A stretch of 33,148 nucleotides of DNA, taken from contig DATAIT010000101.1 in NCBI GenBank assembly GCA_036262515.1, positions 1 to 33,148 on the forward strand. Reading direction: 5' to 3'. The notes beneath the pieces are model-generated. The model saw only the letters and a program-made list of their open reading frames with translations. It made no database searches and was not told the DNA's origin. Made by a program: the position numbers and the translations under genes. Of the stretch, positions 15,250 to 22,555 are shown in pieces (position 1 is the stretch's first letter; each line of letters opens with the position of its first letter). The DNA is from Acidimicrobiales bacterium (GTDB lineage: Bacteria; Actinomycetota; Acidimicrobiia; Acidimicrobiales; GCA-2861595).

Positions 15250-16566
15250 ATGGTCGAGCTCTCCAGGGGCACGGCACTCGCCATCGCCACCGGCACCGGC
15301 GCCGTGGTCCTGCTCCTCCTCGGTCTCCTCGTCCGCTCGACCCGTCGCTGGCGCGCCACCTCGCGCCGCCTCGCCGCCACGGCCGCCCGCCTCGAGCTGC
15401 CGGGGCAGGATGCGGCCGACGACCGGGACCCCGTCGGACGGCTGGAGCGCCAGGCGCAGGCCGCCGTCCTGCGCTTGAGCGACGAGGCGGCGCGGGCCGA
15501 GCGGCTGGCGGGAGCGCTGGCCCAGGTGGGGGCAGGGGTCGTGGTGTGTGACGAGCAGGGCGGCATCGCCTACCGCAACGCCACCGCGCCTCGCTTCGAA
15601 GGCGACGCAGCCCCGCCCGCCGGCGACCCGTCCGGGGCCACGCCCGCCGGCGACCGATCGGCGACCGACGCCGTTCGGGACGTGTTGCGGGACGCGCTGA
15701 ACGGGGACGGCGAGGCGGTCCGCACCGTGGAGGTGGCCGGCCCGCCCTGGCGGACGCTCCGGGTGGCGGGTCACGCCATCGACGACGGCCGCCGGGTGGT
15801 GGGCGGCGTCGCCATCGTGGAGGACGTCACGGAGGCCCGGCGCCTCGACGTGGTGCGGCGCGACTTCCTCGCCAACGTGACGGCCGAGCTGCGGTCGCCC
15901 ATCGGCGCCCTCGGGTTGCTGGCCGGCACCATCGTCGCGGAGGACGACCCGGCCGTCACTCGGCGCCTGGCCGGGCGGCTCGAGCACGACGCGCTCCGGG
16001 TGGGGCGGATCGTCGACGACCTGGCCGAGCTGAGCCGCCTGGAGGCCGAGGCGGTGCCGGCCCGCCACGTGGTCCCCGTCCCGCTGCTCGTGGCCCAAGC
16101 GGTCGAGGAGGCCACACGCGACGGCGGTGGCTCCGCCGCCGCGGTGACAATCGACACATCGGCCGTTCCGGACGGGCTCGTCGTGGTCGGCGACCGCCGG
16201 CAGCTGGTCTCGGCCCTGCGCCATCTCGTCGACAACGCCCTACGGTTCTCCACCGGAGCGGCCGCCGTCTCCGTCACCGCATCCTGCGCCGCCGGTTGGG
16301 TGGACGTCTCCGTGGCCGATCGGGGACCCGGGATCGCCCCGGACGAGCTCGACCGCATCTTCGAGAGCTTCTACCGGAGCGGGCGCAGGAGGGACCGGAC
16401 CACGGCGGGCTCGGGGCTTGGTCTCACCATCGCCTCCCGGGTGGCAGGGGGGCACGGCGGCCGCGTCCTGGTGGTGTCGGAGGAGGGCGCAGGATCGACG
16501 TTCACCCTGCGCCTCCCGGCCGGGGAGCGTCCGAGGACGGCGCCGGCCGCCGCCGAGGTGCCGTGA
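15250..16566 (+). CDS. SenX3/PhoR-like histidine kinase lacking the phospho-acceptor histidine
   Basis: 438 residues from ATG 15250. One N-terminal membrane helix (GTALAIATGTGAVVLLLLGLLV) is followed by a PAS-like segment (LAQVGAGVVVCDEQGGIAYRNATAP ... VVGGVAIVEDVTEARR). The dimerisation box reads RRDFLANVTAELRSPIGAL: where the family has S-H-E-L, this has T-A212-E-L, the Ala codon being GCC at 15883-15885. The ATP-binding domain looks intact, with N box HLVDNALRFS, G1 DRGPGIAPDELDRIFESFYR and G2 GSGLGLTIA. It can probably bind ATP but not phosphorylate itself in the usual way. No response regulator is adjacent. GTGA overlap links it to the MFS gene. Confidence 0.88.
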   Translation: MVELSRGTALAIATGTGAVVLLLLGLLVRSTRRWRATSRRLAATAARLELPGQDAADDRDPVGRLERQAQAAVLRLSDEAARAERLAGALAQVGAGVVVCDEQGGIAYRNATAPRFEGDAAPPAGDPSGATPAGDRSATDAVRDVLRDALNGDGEAVRTVEVAGPPWRTLRVAGHAIDDGRRVVGGVAIVEDVTEARRLDVVRRDFLANVTAELRSPIGALGLLAGTIVAEDDPAVTRRLAGRLEHDALRVGRIVDDLAELSRLEAEAVPARHVVPVPLLVAQAVEEATRDGGGSAAAVTIDTSAVPDGLVVVGDRRQLVSALRHLVDNALRFSTGAAAVSVTASCAAGWVDVSVADRGPGIAPDELDRIFESFYRSGRRRDRTTAGSGLGLTIASRVAGGHGGRVLVVSEEGAGSTFTLRLPAGERPRTAPAAAEVP

Positions 16567-17831
16567 CCGAGGCCACCGGGGCGGGCTGGCGGCCGCTGCG
16601 CCGCCCCCTCCCCGCGGACGGCCGGATCACCACGCCGCCGTTCCGGCGGCTGGCCGTCGCCCACGCCCTGGCCGTGTCCGGCGACGCGCTGGTCACCGTG
16701 GCCCTGGCCGGCTCCTTGTTCTTCAACATCTCACCCACCGCGGCGCGAGGTCGGGTGGCGTTGTCGCTCGTGCTGACGATGGCCCCCTTCGCCGTGGTGG
16801 CCCCGCTGCTCGGACCCGTGATCGACCGGGTGCACGGCGGGCGCCGGCTCATGGTCGCCGCCGCCGCCGCCGGCCGGGCGGTGGCCGCCCTGTTCGCCGC
16901 TGCGTGGATCGACGGCCTCCTGCTCTTTCCGGCCGCCTTCTCGCTGCTGGTCCTCTCCAAGACACACGCCGTCGCCAAGAGCTCGCTGGTCCCCACCGTC
17001 GTCGAGGACCGTGAGGAACTGGTCGGCGCCAACGCCCGCCTGGCCCTGGCCGGTGCCCTGGTGAGCACGGTCGCCGCCCTGCCGGGAGTGCTGGTCCTCC
17101 AGCTGGTGGGCGCCGAGTGGGTGATGCGACTGGCCGCCGCCGTGTTCCTGGTCGCCGCCGCCTCGGCCTTCCGCATCGTGCAGGTGAACCCGGACGAGCC
17201 CGGGTCCCGCGCCATCGCCGCCGCCGAGCTGCACCATGCCGGGATCCGGTTGGCCGCCGTGGCCACCGGCGTCCTGCGGGCCTCGGTCGGCTTCCTCACC
17301 TTCCTGATCGCGTTCGCCCTGCGACGTGACCACGAGCCGTCGTGGGTGTTCGGCGCCGTGCTGGTGGCGAGCATCGGCGGCACACTGGTCGCGTCGGTCG
17401 TCGCGCCTCCCGTCCGGCGCCGGGTGAAGGAGGAGCACCTCCTTGCCGGCTCGCTCGGCTTCATCGCCGTGGTGATGCTCGCCGCCGTGCGCACCGGCGG
17501 CCGGCCGGCCGCCGCGCTGGCGGCGGCGGCCGTCGGCATCGCCGCGGGTGCAGGGAAGCTGGCCTTCGACGCGCTCGTGCAGCGCGATGCTCCGGCTGCG
17601 GCCCAGGGCCGTGCCTTTGCCCGCTTCGAGGCCGTGTTCCAGCTGGCGTGGGTCGCTGGGGCCCTGCTCCCTGTGGCCGTGGCGGTGCCGCGCCGGGGCG
17701 GCTACATCCTGCTGGCCCTCGGCACGGGCGGGGCGGCCGCTGCGTACGTCGCCGGGCTGGGCGCCAACTCTCGCACCATGGCCGCCCGGGCCCGCCGCCG
17801 GGCCGTGCCGCAGCCGGACCCCAACTCGTGA
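16563..17831 (+). CDS. MFS transporter
   Basis: 422 residues from GTG 16563, overlapping the kinase stop (GTGA). About twelve hydrophobic segments are visible, with an MFS-like loop after the second helix pair (LGPVIDRVHGGRRLM, in the D-R-x-G-x-R-R position) and a long charged central loop near VNPDEPGSRAIAAAELHHAGIR. It is most like the actinobacterial drug-efflux-type MFS group, but the substrate cannot be predicted. Its place between a degenerate kinase and a phosphoesterase, all with GTGA overlaps, makes co-translation likely. Confidence 0.8.
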   Translation: MTEATGAGWRPLRRPLPADGRITTPPFRRLAVAHALAVSGDALVTVALAGSLFFNISPTAARGRVALSLVLTMAPFAVVAPLLGPVIDRVHGGRRLMVAAAAAGRAVAALFAAAWIDGLLLFPAAFSLLVLSKTHAVAKSSLVPTVVEDREELVGANARLALAGALVSTVAALPGVLVLQLVGAEWVMRLAAAVFLVAAASAFRIVQVNPDEPGSRAIAAAELHHAGIRLAAVATGVLRASVGFLTFLIAFALRRDHEPSWVFGAVLVASIGGTLVASVVAPPVRRRVKEEHLLAGSLGFIAVVMLAAVRTGGRPAAALAAAAVGIAAGAGKLAFDALVQRDAPAAAQGRAFARFEAVFQLAWVAGALLPVAVAVPRRGGYILLALGTGGAAAAYVAGLGANSRTMAARARRRAVPQPDPNS

Positions 17832-18352
17832 CGACGACCGTCGTCGTTCTCGCCGACACCCACCTGCGACCCGGGGGCGCGGCCCGACTGCCCGACAGCG
17901 TCCACCGGGCGCTCGACCGGGCGGACGTGGTGCTGCACGCCGGCGACATCGTCACGGCCGACCTGCTCCACGAGCTGTCCTCGTGGGCGCCCGTCCACGC
18001 CGTCCTCGGGAACAACGACCACGACCCCGCGCTGGCGCACCTTCCCGTACGCAGGATCGAGGTGCTCGACGGCGTCAGGGTCGCGATGGTCCACGACAGC
18101 GGGCCCCGCGCCGGGAGGGCGGGGCGGGTCCGCCGGTGGTTCCCGGACGCCGCCGTGGTGATCTTCGGGCACAGCCACGTCCCGGCGAACGAGACGGGCG
18201 TCGACGGCCAGCTCCTGTTCAACCCGGGCTCGCCCACGCAGAAGCGCGCACAGCCCGATCCGACCTTCGGCGTCCTGACGCTCCACGACGGCCGGATCGT
18301 GGACAGCAGGATCGTCGTCGTCGGGAGCGACGCGCCGGCGCCACCCCGGTAG
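17828..18352 (+). CDS. YfcE/MJ0936-type metallophosphoesterase
   Basis: 174 residues from GTG 17828, overlapping the MFS stop (GTGA). Metal-binding motifs are in order: D10-T-H12 in VVLADTHLRPG, GDIV in VVLHAGDIVTADLL, the GNNDHD block, H in VAMVHDSG, and GHSHVP. This is the short calcineurin-like phosphodiesterase form (YfcE/MJ0936), which in vitro cuts phosphodiester model substrates; natural substrates are mostly unknown. The family's usual HG pair after the fourth strand reads HDSG here, a mild change. It is the last gene of the three-gene operon. Confidence 0.88.
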   Translation: MTTTVVVLADTHLRPGGAARLPDSVHRALDRADVVLHAGDIVTADLLHELSSWAPVHAVLGNNDHDPALAHLPVRRIEVLDGVRVAMVHDSGPRAGRAGRVRRWFPDAAVVIFGHSHVPANETGVDGQLLFNPGSPTQKRAQPDPTFGVLTLHDGRIVDSRIVVVGSDAPAPPR

Positions 18353-18386
18353 TCCACCGGCACGGCGGCCGGGCCCGGCGACGGAC

Positions 18387-19559
18387 TCAGTCGGGAAGGT
18401 CGATGCGCTCCAGCCACAGGCCCGGCGCGTCGACCTCGGCAGGGGTCGGGAGCTCCCGCTTGGAGTGCCACAGCCGGGCCAGTCCGTCCTCGCCGGCCCG
18501 CTCCACCACGCCCTTGACGAACGCCCGGCCCCGCTCGTACTGGGCCGGGCTCACGTCGAGGCCGAACAGCCTGGCGACGAAGCGCTCGCCTTCGCCCCGC
18601 TCGGCCCGGCGGCGGCGCAGCGCTTCGACCAGCGCCCCGTAGCCGGAGACGAGCGTCTGGCCGACGGCGTCCATCACGTGGTCGGTGTAGCCCTCGAGGG
18701 CGGCGATGAGGGCCTCGATGCGCGTGAGCGTCTGGCGCTGCTCCGGCGTCTCCATCGCGCCGAGCAGCTCACCGGGCTCGCCCAGGACGGCCTGGAAGGA
18801 CGACGGGTCGGTGGGGTCGAGGGCGGTGAGCTTGTCCTGGAAGGCGTGCGGATCGGGCCGGAACCCGGCCACGTAGGACCGCAGGAGCTGGTCGAGGCGG
18901 GCGCGCACGTGGGGCAGGCCGAGCACGGCGTGGTGGGTGATCTCGTTGAGGCACAGCCACAGCCGGACGTCGTCGAGCGAGAGGCTCCAATCGGTGGCGA
19001 ACTCGGTCACGTTGACGGGCACGAGCACGAGCTGGTCCGAAGGGGGACGGGGCACCGGCAGCTCGTACTCGCCGAGCGCCCTCCGGGCCAGGTGGCCCAC
19101 CATGGAGCCGGCCTGGATGCCGAGAAGGAGCGGACCGACGACCTCCGTGACGCCGCCGAGCAGGTCGGTGGCCGGGTCGGGGTCGACGTGGTCGTCGTCG
19201 GCCGCCGCCGCCAGGCCCTCGGCCAGGCCCTCGAACAGCGGACGGTAGGCGTCGAGGGTGCGACGGGCCCACTCGGAGCGACCCACCGGGTTCACGGCGA
19301 GCACATGGCCGGTGACCGACGTGGACAGCCCCGTGGCCCGGGCCACGTGGAGGTCGGCCACCCGGACGAGGTCCTCGTAGTGCATCCGTTCGACCGGATC
19401 GATGTTGGGCTCGGTCTGGCCCTCCGTGGCCAGCCACTGGCTCAGCTGGCGGGCCACCTCCAGGTTGAGCGGGCCCTGGTTCGACAGCAGCTTGGCCAGC
19501 TCGCCGAACAGACCCTCGAAGGGATTGCCGGTGCCGCCGAAGGGTCCGGAGCCACTCAC
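18387..19559 (-). CDS. Zincin-like protein (DUF2342 / Zincin_2 type) with altered HExxH
   Basis: 390 residues from GTG 19559. The order of segments fits the actinobacterial DUF2342 'putative hydrolase / F420-associated' family: GNPFEGLFGELAKLL at the start, VADLHVARATGLS, a membrane-near Gly-rich helix (VGPLLLGIQAGSMVGHLARRALGEYELPVP), then DDVRLWLCLNEITHHAVLGLPHVRARLDQLL. The metal site would be HExxH but reads N205-E-I-T-H209-H210. I recall that other members also vary at the first position, so this may be a family trait and activity is uncertain. A TAGCAT box lies 7 bases before the start. Confidence 0.75.
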   Translation of the reverse strand: MSGSGPFGGTGNPFEGLFGELAKLLSNQGPLNLEVARQLSQWLATEGQTEPNIDPVERMHYEDLVRVADLHVARATGLSTSVTGHVLAVNPVGRSEWARRTLDAYRPLFEGLAEGLAAAADDDHVDPDPATDLLGGVTEVVGPLLLGIQAGSMVGHLARRALGEYELPVPRPPSDQLVLVPVNVTEFATDWSLSLDDVRLWLCLNEITHHAVLGLPHVRARLDQLLRSYVAGFRPDPHAFQDKLTALDPTDPSSFQAVLGEPGELLGAMETPEQRQTLTRIEALIAALEGYTDHVMDAVGQTLVSGYGALVEALRRRRAERGEGERFVARLFGLDVSPAQYERGRAFVKGVVERAGEDGLARLWHSKRELPTPAEVDAPGLWLERIDLPD

Positions 19560-19566
19560 GGACCCA

Positions 19567-19572
19567 ATGCTA
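19567..19572 (-). promoter_or_regulatory. -10 box TAGCAT, leaderless-type
   Basis: TAGCAT on the minus strand ends 7 bases before the GTG at 19559. No Shine-Dalgarno is visible. Confidence 0.45.
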
Positions 19573-19581
19573 TGGCCGCCC

Positions 19582-20802
19582 TCAACTCTGGGCCGGGCGC
19601 TCCGTCAGCCGCACGTCGATCGACCGGGTCGCGTCGGCCCGCACCACGGTGAGCGCCAGCACGTCGCCGGGCCGGTGGGCCCGCAGCAGGACGCGCAGGG
19701 CGGCCATGGAGGCGAGCGGGGCACCGTCCACCGAGGTGATCACGTCGTCGGCGGCCAATCCGGCCGCCCCCGCGGGGCTGCCTTCGCGCACCTGGAGGAC
19801 GACCGCGCCTCCCTCCACGCCGAGACGGCGGGCACCGTCACCGTCGAGGTCCGTTCCCTCCACGCCCATCCAGGCGCGTGCCACCCGCCCGGTCGTGAGC
19901 AGCTGCTCGGCGACGGCGCGGGCCCAGTCGATGGGCGTGGCCAGCCCGGCACGGGAGCTGCGGACCTCACCGTTCGGGCCGAGGGCGGTGAGCACGCCCA
20001 CCACGGCGCCGGTGCCGTCGACCAGGGCGCCCCCCGACGCCGTGGCGGCCACCGGGGCGCTCGTCTGGATCATGTCGAGCAGGGTGGCCGCACCCTGGCG
20101 CTCGACCTGTCGCCCGAGCGCGTTGATCTCGCCGACCGCCACGGCGGGCTCCTCTTGGCCCACGGGACCGCCGACGGCCATCACCTTCTGGCCGACGGTC
20201 AAGGCCTCCGCCGACCCCATCGTCGCCACGGGGACGGCGCCGGCGTCGTGGACCTTGACGACGGCGAGATCGCTCCAGGTGTCGGAGCCCACCACGCTGG
20301 CATCGGCGCGGTGGCCGTCGGCCATCACGACGACGATGCGTGTCGCGCCCTCCACCACGTGCTGGTTGGTGACGAGGTGGCCGTCGCTCCGGAACATCAC
20401 CCCGGCACCGCGCAGCCGGCGGTCGACCCCCTCCACCTCGATCTCTATGCCCACGATCCCGGGCCGCACCACCCGGCTGATGGCCAGGGCCTCGGGCGAC
20501 GCGCTCCCGGCGTCCGCATCCAAGGTGTCCGACCTTTGGGCCACCCGCTCGATGACCGGCACGCGCAGGATCCGGCGCAGATTGCCCGTTGCACTCACGA
20601 GGCCGAGGGCGAAGAGGGCCCCCGTGAGCCCGGAAAGCAGGGCCACCACCCACAGCTTCGGGGAGGCACCGGCACGCGTTCGCCGCCCTGGCGGCAGGCC
20701 ATGCTCACCCAGCTCCGAGGGGTGCCGCCACAGACGATCGTCGGGCGGGAGGAGGCGGGGATGGTGCCCTTCGTCGCCGAGCGGGTCGTCGGGCTCCATC
20801 AC
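19582..20802 (-). CDS. HtrA-like serine protease with PDZ domain, atypical active site
   Basis: 406 residues from GTG 20802; ATG 20799 is the next codon. An acidic cytosolic N-terminus with DDRLWRHPSELG precedes one membrane helix (LWVVALLSGLTGALFALGLV). The trypsin-like domain has H148 (TNQHVV), D178 (WSDLAVV) and S256, but the serine lies in A-A-T-A-S-G-G-A instead of the usual G-N-S-G-G-P. The residue that shapes the oxyanion hole is therefore changed. A PDZ domain follows (WMGVEGTDLDG, GSPAGAAGLAADDVITSVDGAPL). It may be a weak protease or a chaperone-like sensor. It differs clearly from the intact HtrA at 12975-14339. Confidence 0.85.
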   Translation of the reverse strand: MMEPDDPLGDEGHHPRLLPPDDRLWRHPSELGEHGLPPGRRTRAGASPKLWVVALLSGLTGALFALGLVSATGNLRRILRVPVIERVAQRSDTLDADAGSASPEALAISRVVRPGIVGIEIEVEGVDRRLRGAGVMFRSDGHLVTNQHVVEGATRIVVVMADGHRADASVVGSDTWSDLAVVKVHDAGAVPVATMGSAEALTVGQKVMAVGGPVGQEEPAVAVGEINALGRQVERQGAATLLDMIQTSAPVAATASGGALVDGTGAVVGVLTALGPNGEVRSSRAGLATPIDWARAVAEQLLTTGRVARAWMGVEGTDLDGDGARRLGVEGGAVVLQVREGSPAGAAGLAADDVITSVDGAPLASMAALRVLLRAHRPGDVLALTVVRADATRSIDVRLTERPAQS

Positions 20803-20807
20803 GGTCG

Positions 20808-20813
20808 AGAATA
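20808..20813 (-). promoter_or_regulatory. -10 box TATTCT, leaderless-type
   Basis: TATTCT on the minus strand ends 5 bases before GTG 20802 and 8 bases before ATG 20799. No Shine-Dalgarno is visible. Confidence 0.4.
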
Positions 20814-20863
20814 ACGACGCGGCCTGCGAGAGGGACGTCGGGGGCCGGCCAGCGGCGACTCAC

Positions 20864-20869
20864 TACCAT
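20864..20869 (+). promoter_or_regulatory. -10 box TACCAT, leaderless-type
   Basis: TACCAT ends 6 bases before the GTG start of moaE at 20876, with no Shine-Dalgarno between. Confidence 0.5.
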
Positions 20870-20875
20870 TGGCCC

Positions 20876-21376
20876 GTGCAAGTCGCGGCACTTCCCCGCC
20901 CTGACGGCGCCGATTGGGTGGACCTCGCCACGGGGCCGTTGCCCACGGCGGACGCTCTCGCGTGGGCCGCCGTCCCCGGCTGTGGCGCCGTCGTGGTGTT
21001 CGCCGGCACCGTGCGCGACCACGCCGAGGGGCGCACGGGTGTCGTCTCCCTCGAGTACGAGGCCTACGAGGAGCAGGTCGGGCGGCGCCTGCGGGCGGTG
21101 GTCGGGGAAGCCCGGCTGCGCTGGCCTGCGGTCGGCCGGCTGGTGATCCTCCATCGCGTTGGCGCGCTCGCCGTCACCGAGGTCTCGGTGCTGGTGGTGG
21201 TGTCCGCGCCACATCGTCCCGACGCGTTCGACGCCGCCCGCTGGTGCATCGACACGGTGAAGTCCACCGTCCCCATCTGGAAGCGGGAGACGTGGGAGGG
21301 CGGCACCGACTGGGGCACGAGCGCCGTCGCCGTGGCCGACGTGCCCGTGGCCGACGCAGCCGATGTCGCCTCGTGA
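20876..21376 (+). CDS. moaE: Molybdopterin synthase large subunit MoaE
   Basis: 166 residues from GTG 20876. MoaE marks are GCGAVVVFAGTVRDHAEGR, LEYEAYEEQVGRRL, the HRVGALAVTEVSVLVVVSAPHR strand pair and K129-STVPIW-K136-RE. The two lysines have the spacing of the catalytic pair in E. coli MoaE. The enzyme puts two sulfurs into precursor Z to make molybdopterin, receiving them from MoaD. No moaD, moaA or moaC is in the window. The stop overlaps the GTG of the small membrane gene (GTGA), so moaE heads an operon with mreB. Confidence 0.93.
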   Translation: MQVAALPRPDGADWVDLATGPLPTADALAWAAVPGCGAVVVFAGTVRDHAEGRTGVVSLEYEAYEEQVGRRLRAVVGEARLRWPAVGRLVILHRVGALAVTEVSVLVVVSAPHRPDAFDAARWCIDTVKSTVPIWKRETWEGGTDWGTSAVAVADVPVADAADVAS

Positions 21377-21534
21377 GCAACCTCCTCTATCTTCTCGCCG
21401 CGCTGACCCTCAGCGTGGTCGGCTCGGTCGCCCTGTGGTACCGGCACCGCAAGCCTCGCTCCATGGAATTCGGGGTGGACGAGTTCCAGCGCGAGCTGAG
21501 AGCCCTCGCACCTGAACGGCGCGAGGGTGACTGA
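21373..21534 (+). CDS. Small single-helix membrane protein, unknown
   Basis: 53 residues from GTG 21373, which overlaps the moaE stop (GTGA). Residues 3-23 (LLYLLAALTLSVVGSVALWY) are one membrane helix with the N-terminus probably outside. The tail RHRKPRSMEFGVDEFQRELRAL is cytosolic and basic, then helical. The family is not recognised. It lies 16 bases before mreB, so a role next to the MreB filament at the membrane is possible but only inferred from position. Confidence 0.65.
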   Translation: MSNLLYLLAALTLSVVGSVALWYRHRKPRSMEFGVDEFQRELRALAPERREGD

Positions 21535-21550
21535 AGGCCCGGGACGGTAG

Positions 21551-22555
21551 ATGGCCCGCGACCTCGCCATCGACCTCGGGACGGCCAACACCCTCGTCTA
21601 CGCGCGCGACCGCGGCATCGTGCTCAACGAGCCCACGGTCATCGCCTTGAACGAGAAGACCCAGGCCGTCCTCGCCATGGGCCACGACGCGTGGCAGATG
21701 ATCGGCCGCACTCCCGGCTACATCGTGGCCGTGCGCCCGCTGCGCAAGGGGGCCATAACCGACTTCGACATCACCCAGCGCATGATCCGGCTGCTGCTCA
21801 AGCGAGCGGGTGTCACCCGGTTCAACCGGCCACGCGTGCTCATCTGCGTCCCCTCCGCGATCACCGAGGTCGAGCGTCGAGCCGTGGAGGAAGCGGCCCG
21901 GCGGGCCGGCGCCGCCGACCCGTACCTCATCCACCAGCCCATGGCCGCCGCCATCGGCGCCGGCCTGCCGATCCACGAGCCGCTGGGCAACATGGTGGTC
22001 GACATCGGCGGTGGCACCACCGAGACGGCGGTCATCTCCCTCGGGGGCATCGTCGCCCTCCAGGCCATCCGCGTCGGCAGCTTCGACATCGACGCGTCGA
22101 TCCAGACGTACGTGCGCCGGGATTACGGCATGGCCATCGGCGAGCGCACGGCCGAGGAGATCAAGCTGGCCATCGGCTCGGCCTATCCGGTCGACGACTC
22201 GATCAAGGCGGAGGTGCGCGGGCGCGACCTCATGACCGGATTGCCCAAGACGGTGATCCTGTCGCCCGACGAGGTGCGGGCCGCCATCGACGAGCAGGTG
22301 AGCGCCATCGTCGACTCGGTGGTGCAGTGCCTCGGCCAGGCGCCGCCGGAGCTGGCTCAGGACCTCATCGGCCAGGGCATCCACCTGGTGGGCGGCGGCG
22401 GCATGTTGCGCGGCCTGGACCGGCGCCTCCAGGAGGAGACGGCCATACCGGTCCACCTCGTCGACGCCCCGCTCGAATGCGTCGTCCTCGGCGCCGGCCG
22501 TTGCCTGGAGGCCTTCGACTCCCTGAAGGTGATGTTCATGGGAGCCGATCGCTGA
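21551..22555 (+). CDS. mreB: MreB-like actin homologue
   Basis: 334 residues from ATG 21551. Actin-fold nucleotide motifs are DLAIDLGTANTLVY at the start, the VPSAITEVERRAVEEAARRAGA block, MVVDIGGGTTETAVISLGG (phosphate 2) and GIHLVGGGGMLRGLDRRLQEE (adenosine). Length and the MSMLR-type conserved pieces fit MreB rather than DnaK or ParM. MreB polymers guide side-wall or cortical peptidoglycan synthesis. It is not followed by mreC, mreD, pbp2 or rodA, so it is an orphan copy. Its end overlaps the NRPS end by 20 bases, tail to tail. Confidence 0.93.
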   Translation: MARDLAIDLGTANTLVYARDRGIVLNEPTVIALNEKTQAVLAMGHDAWQMIGRTPGYIVAVRPLRKGAITDFDITQRMIRLLLKRAGVTRFNRPRVLICVPSAITEVERRAVEEAARRAGAADPYLIHQPMAAAIGAGLPIHEPLGNMVVDIGGGTTETAVISLGGIVALQAIRVGSFDIDASIQTYVRRDYGMAIGERTAEEIKLAIGSAYPVDDSIKAEVRGRDLMTGLPKTVILSPDEVRAAIDEQVSAIVDSVVQCLGQAPPELAQDLIGQGIHLVGGGGMLRGLDRRLQEETAIPVHLVDAPLECVVLGAGRCLEAFDSLKVMFMGADR

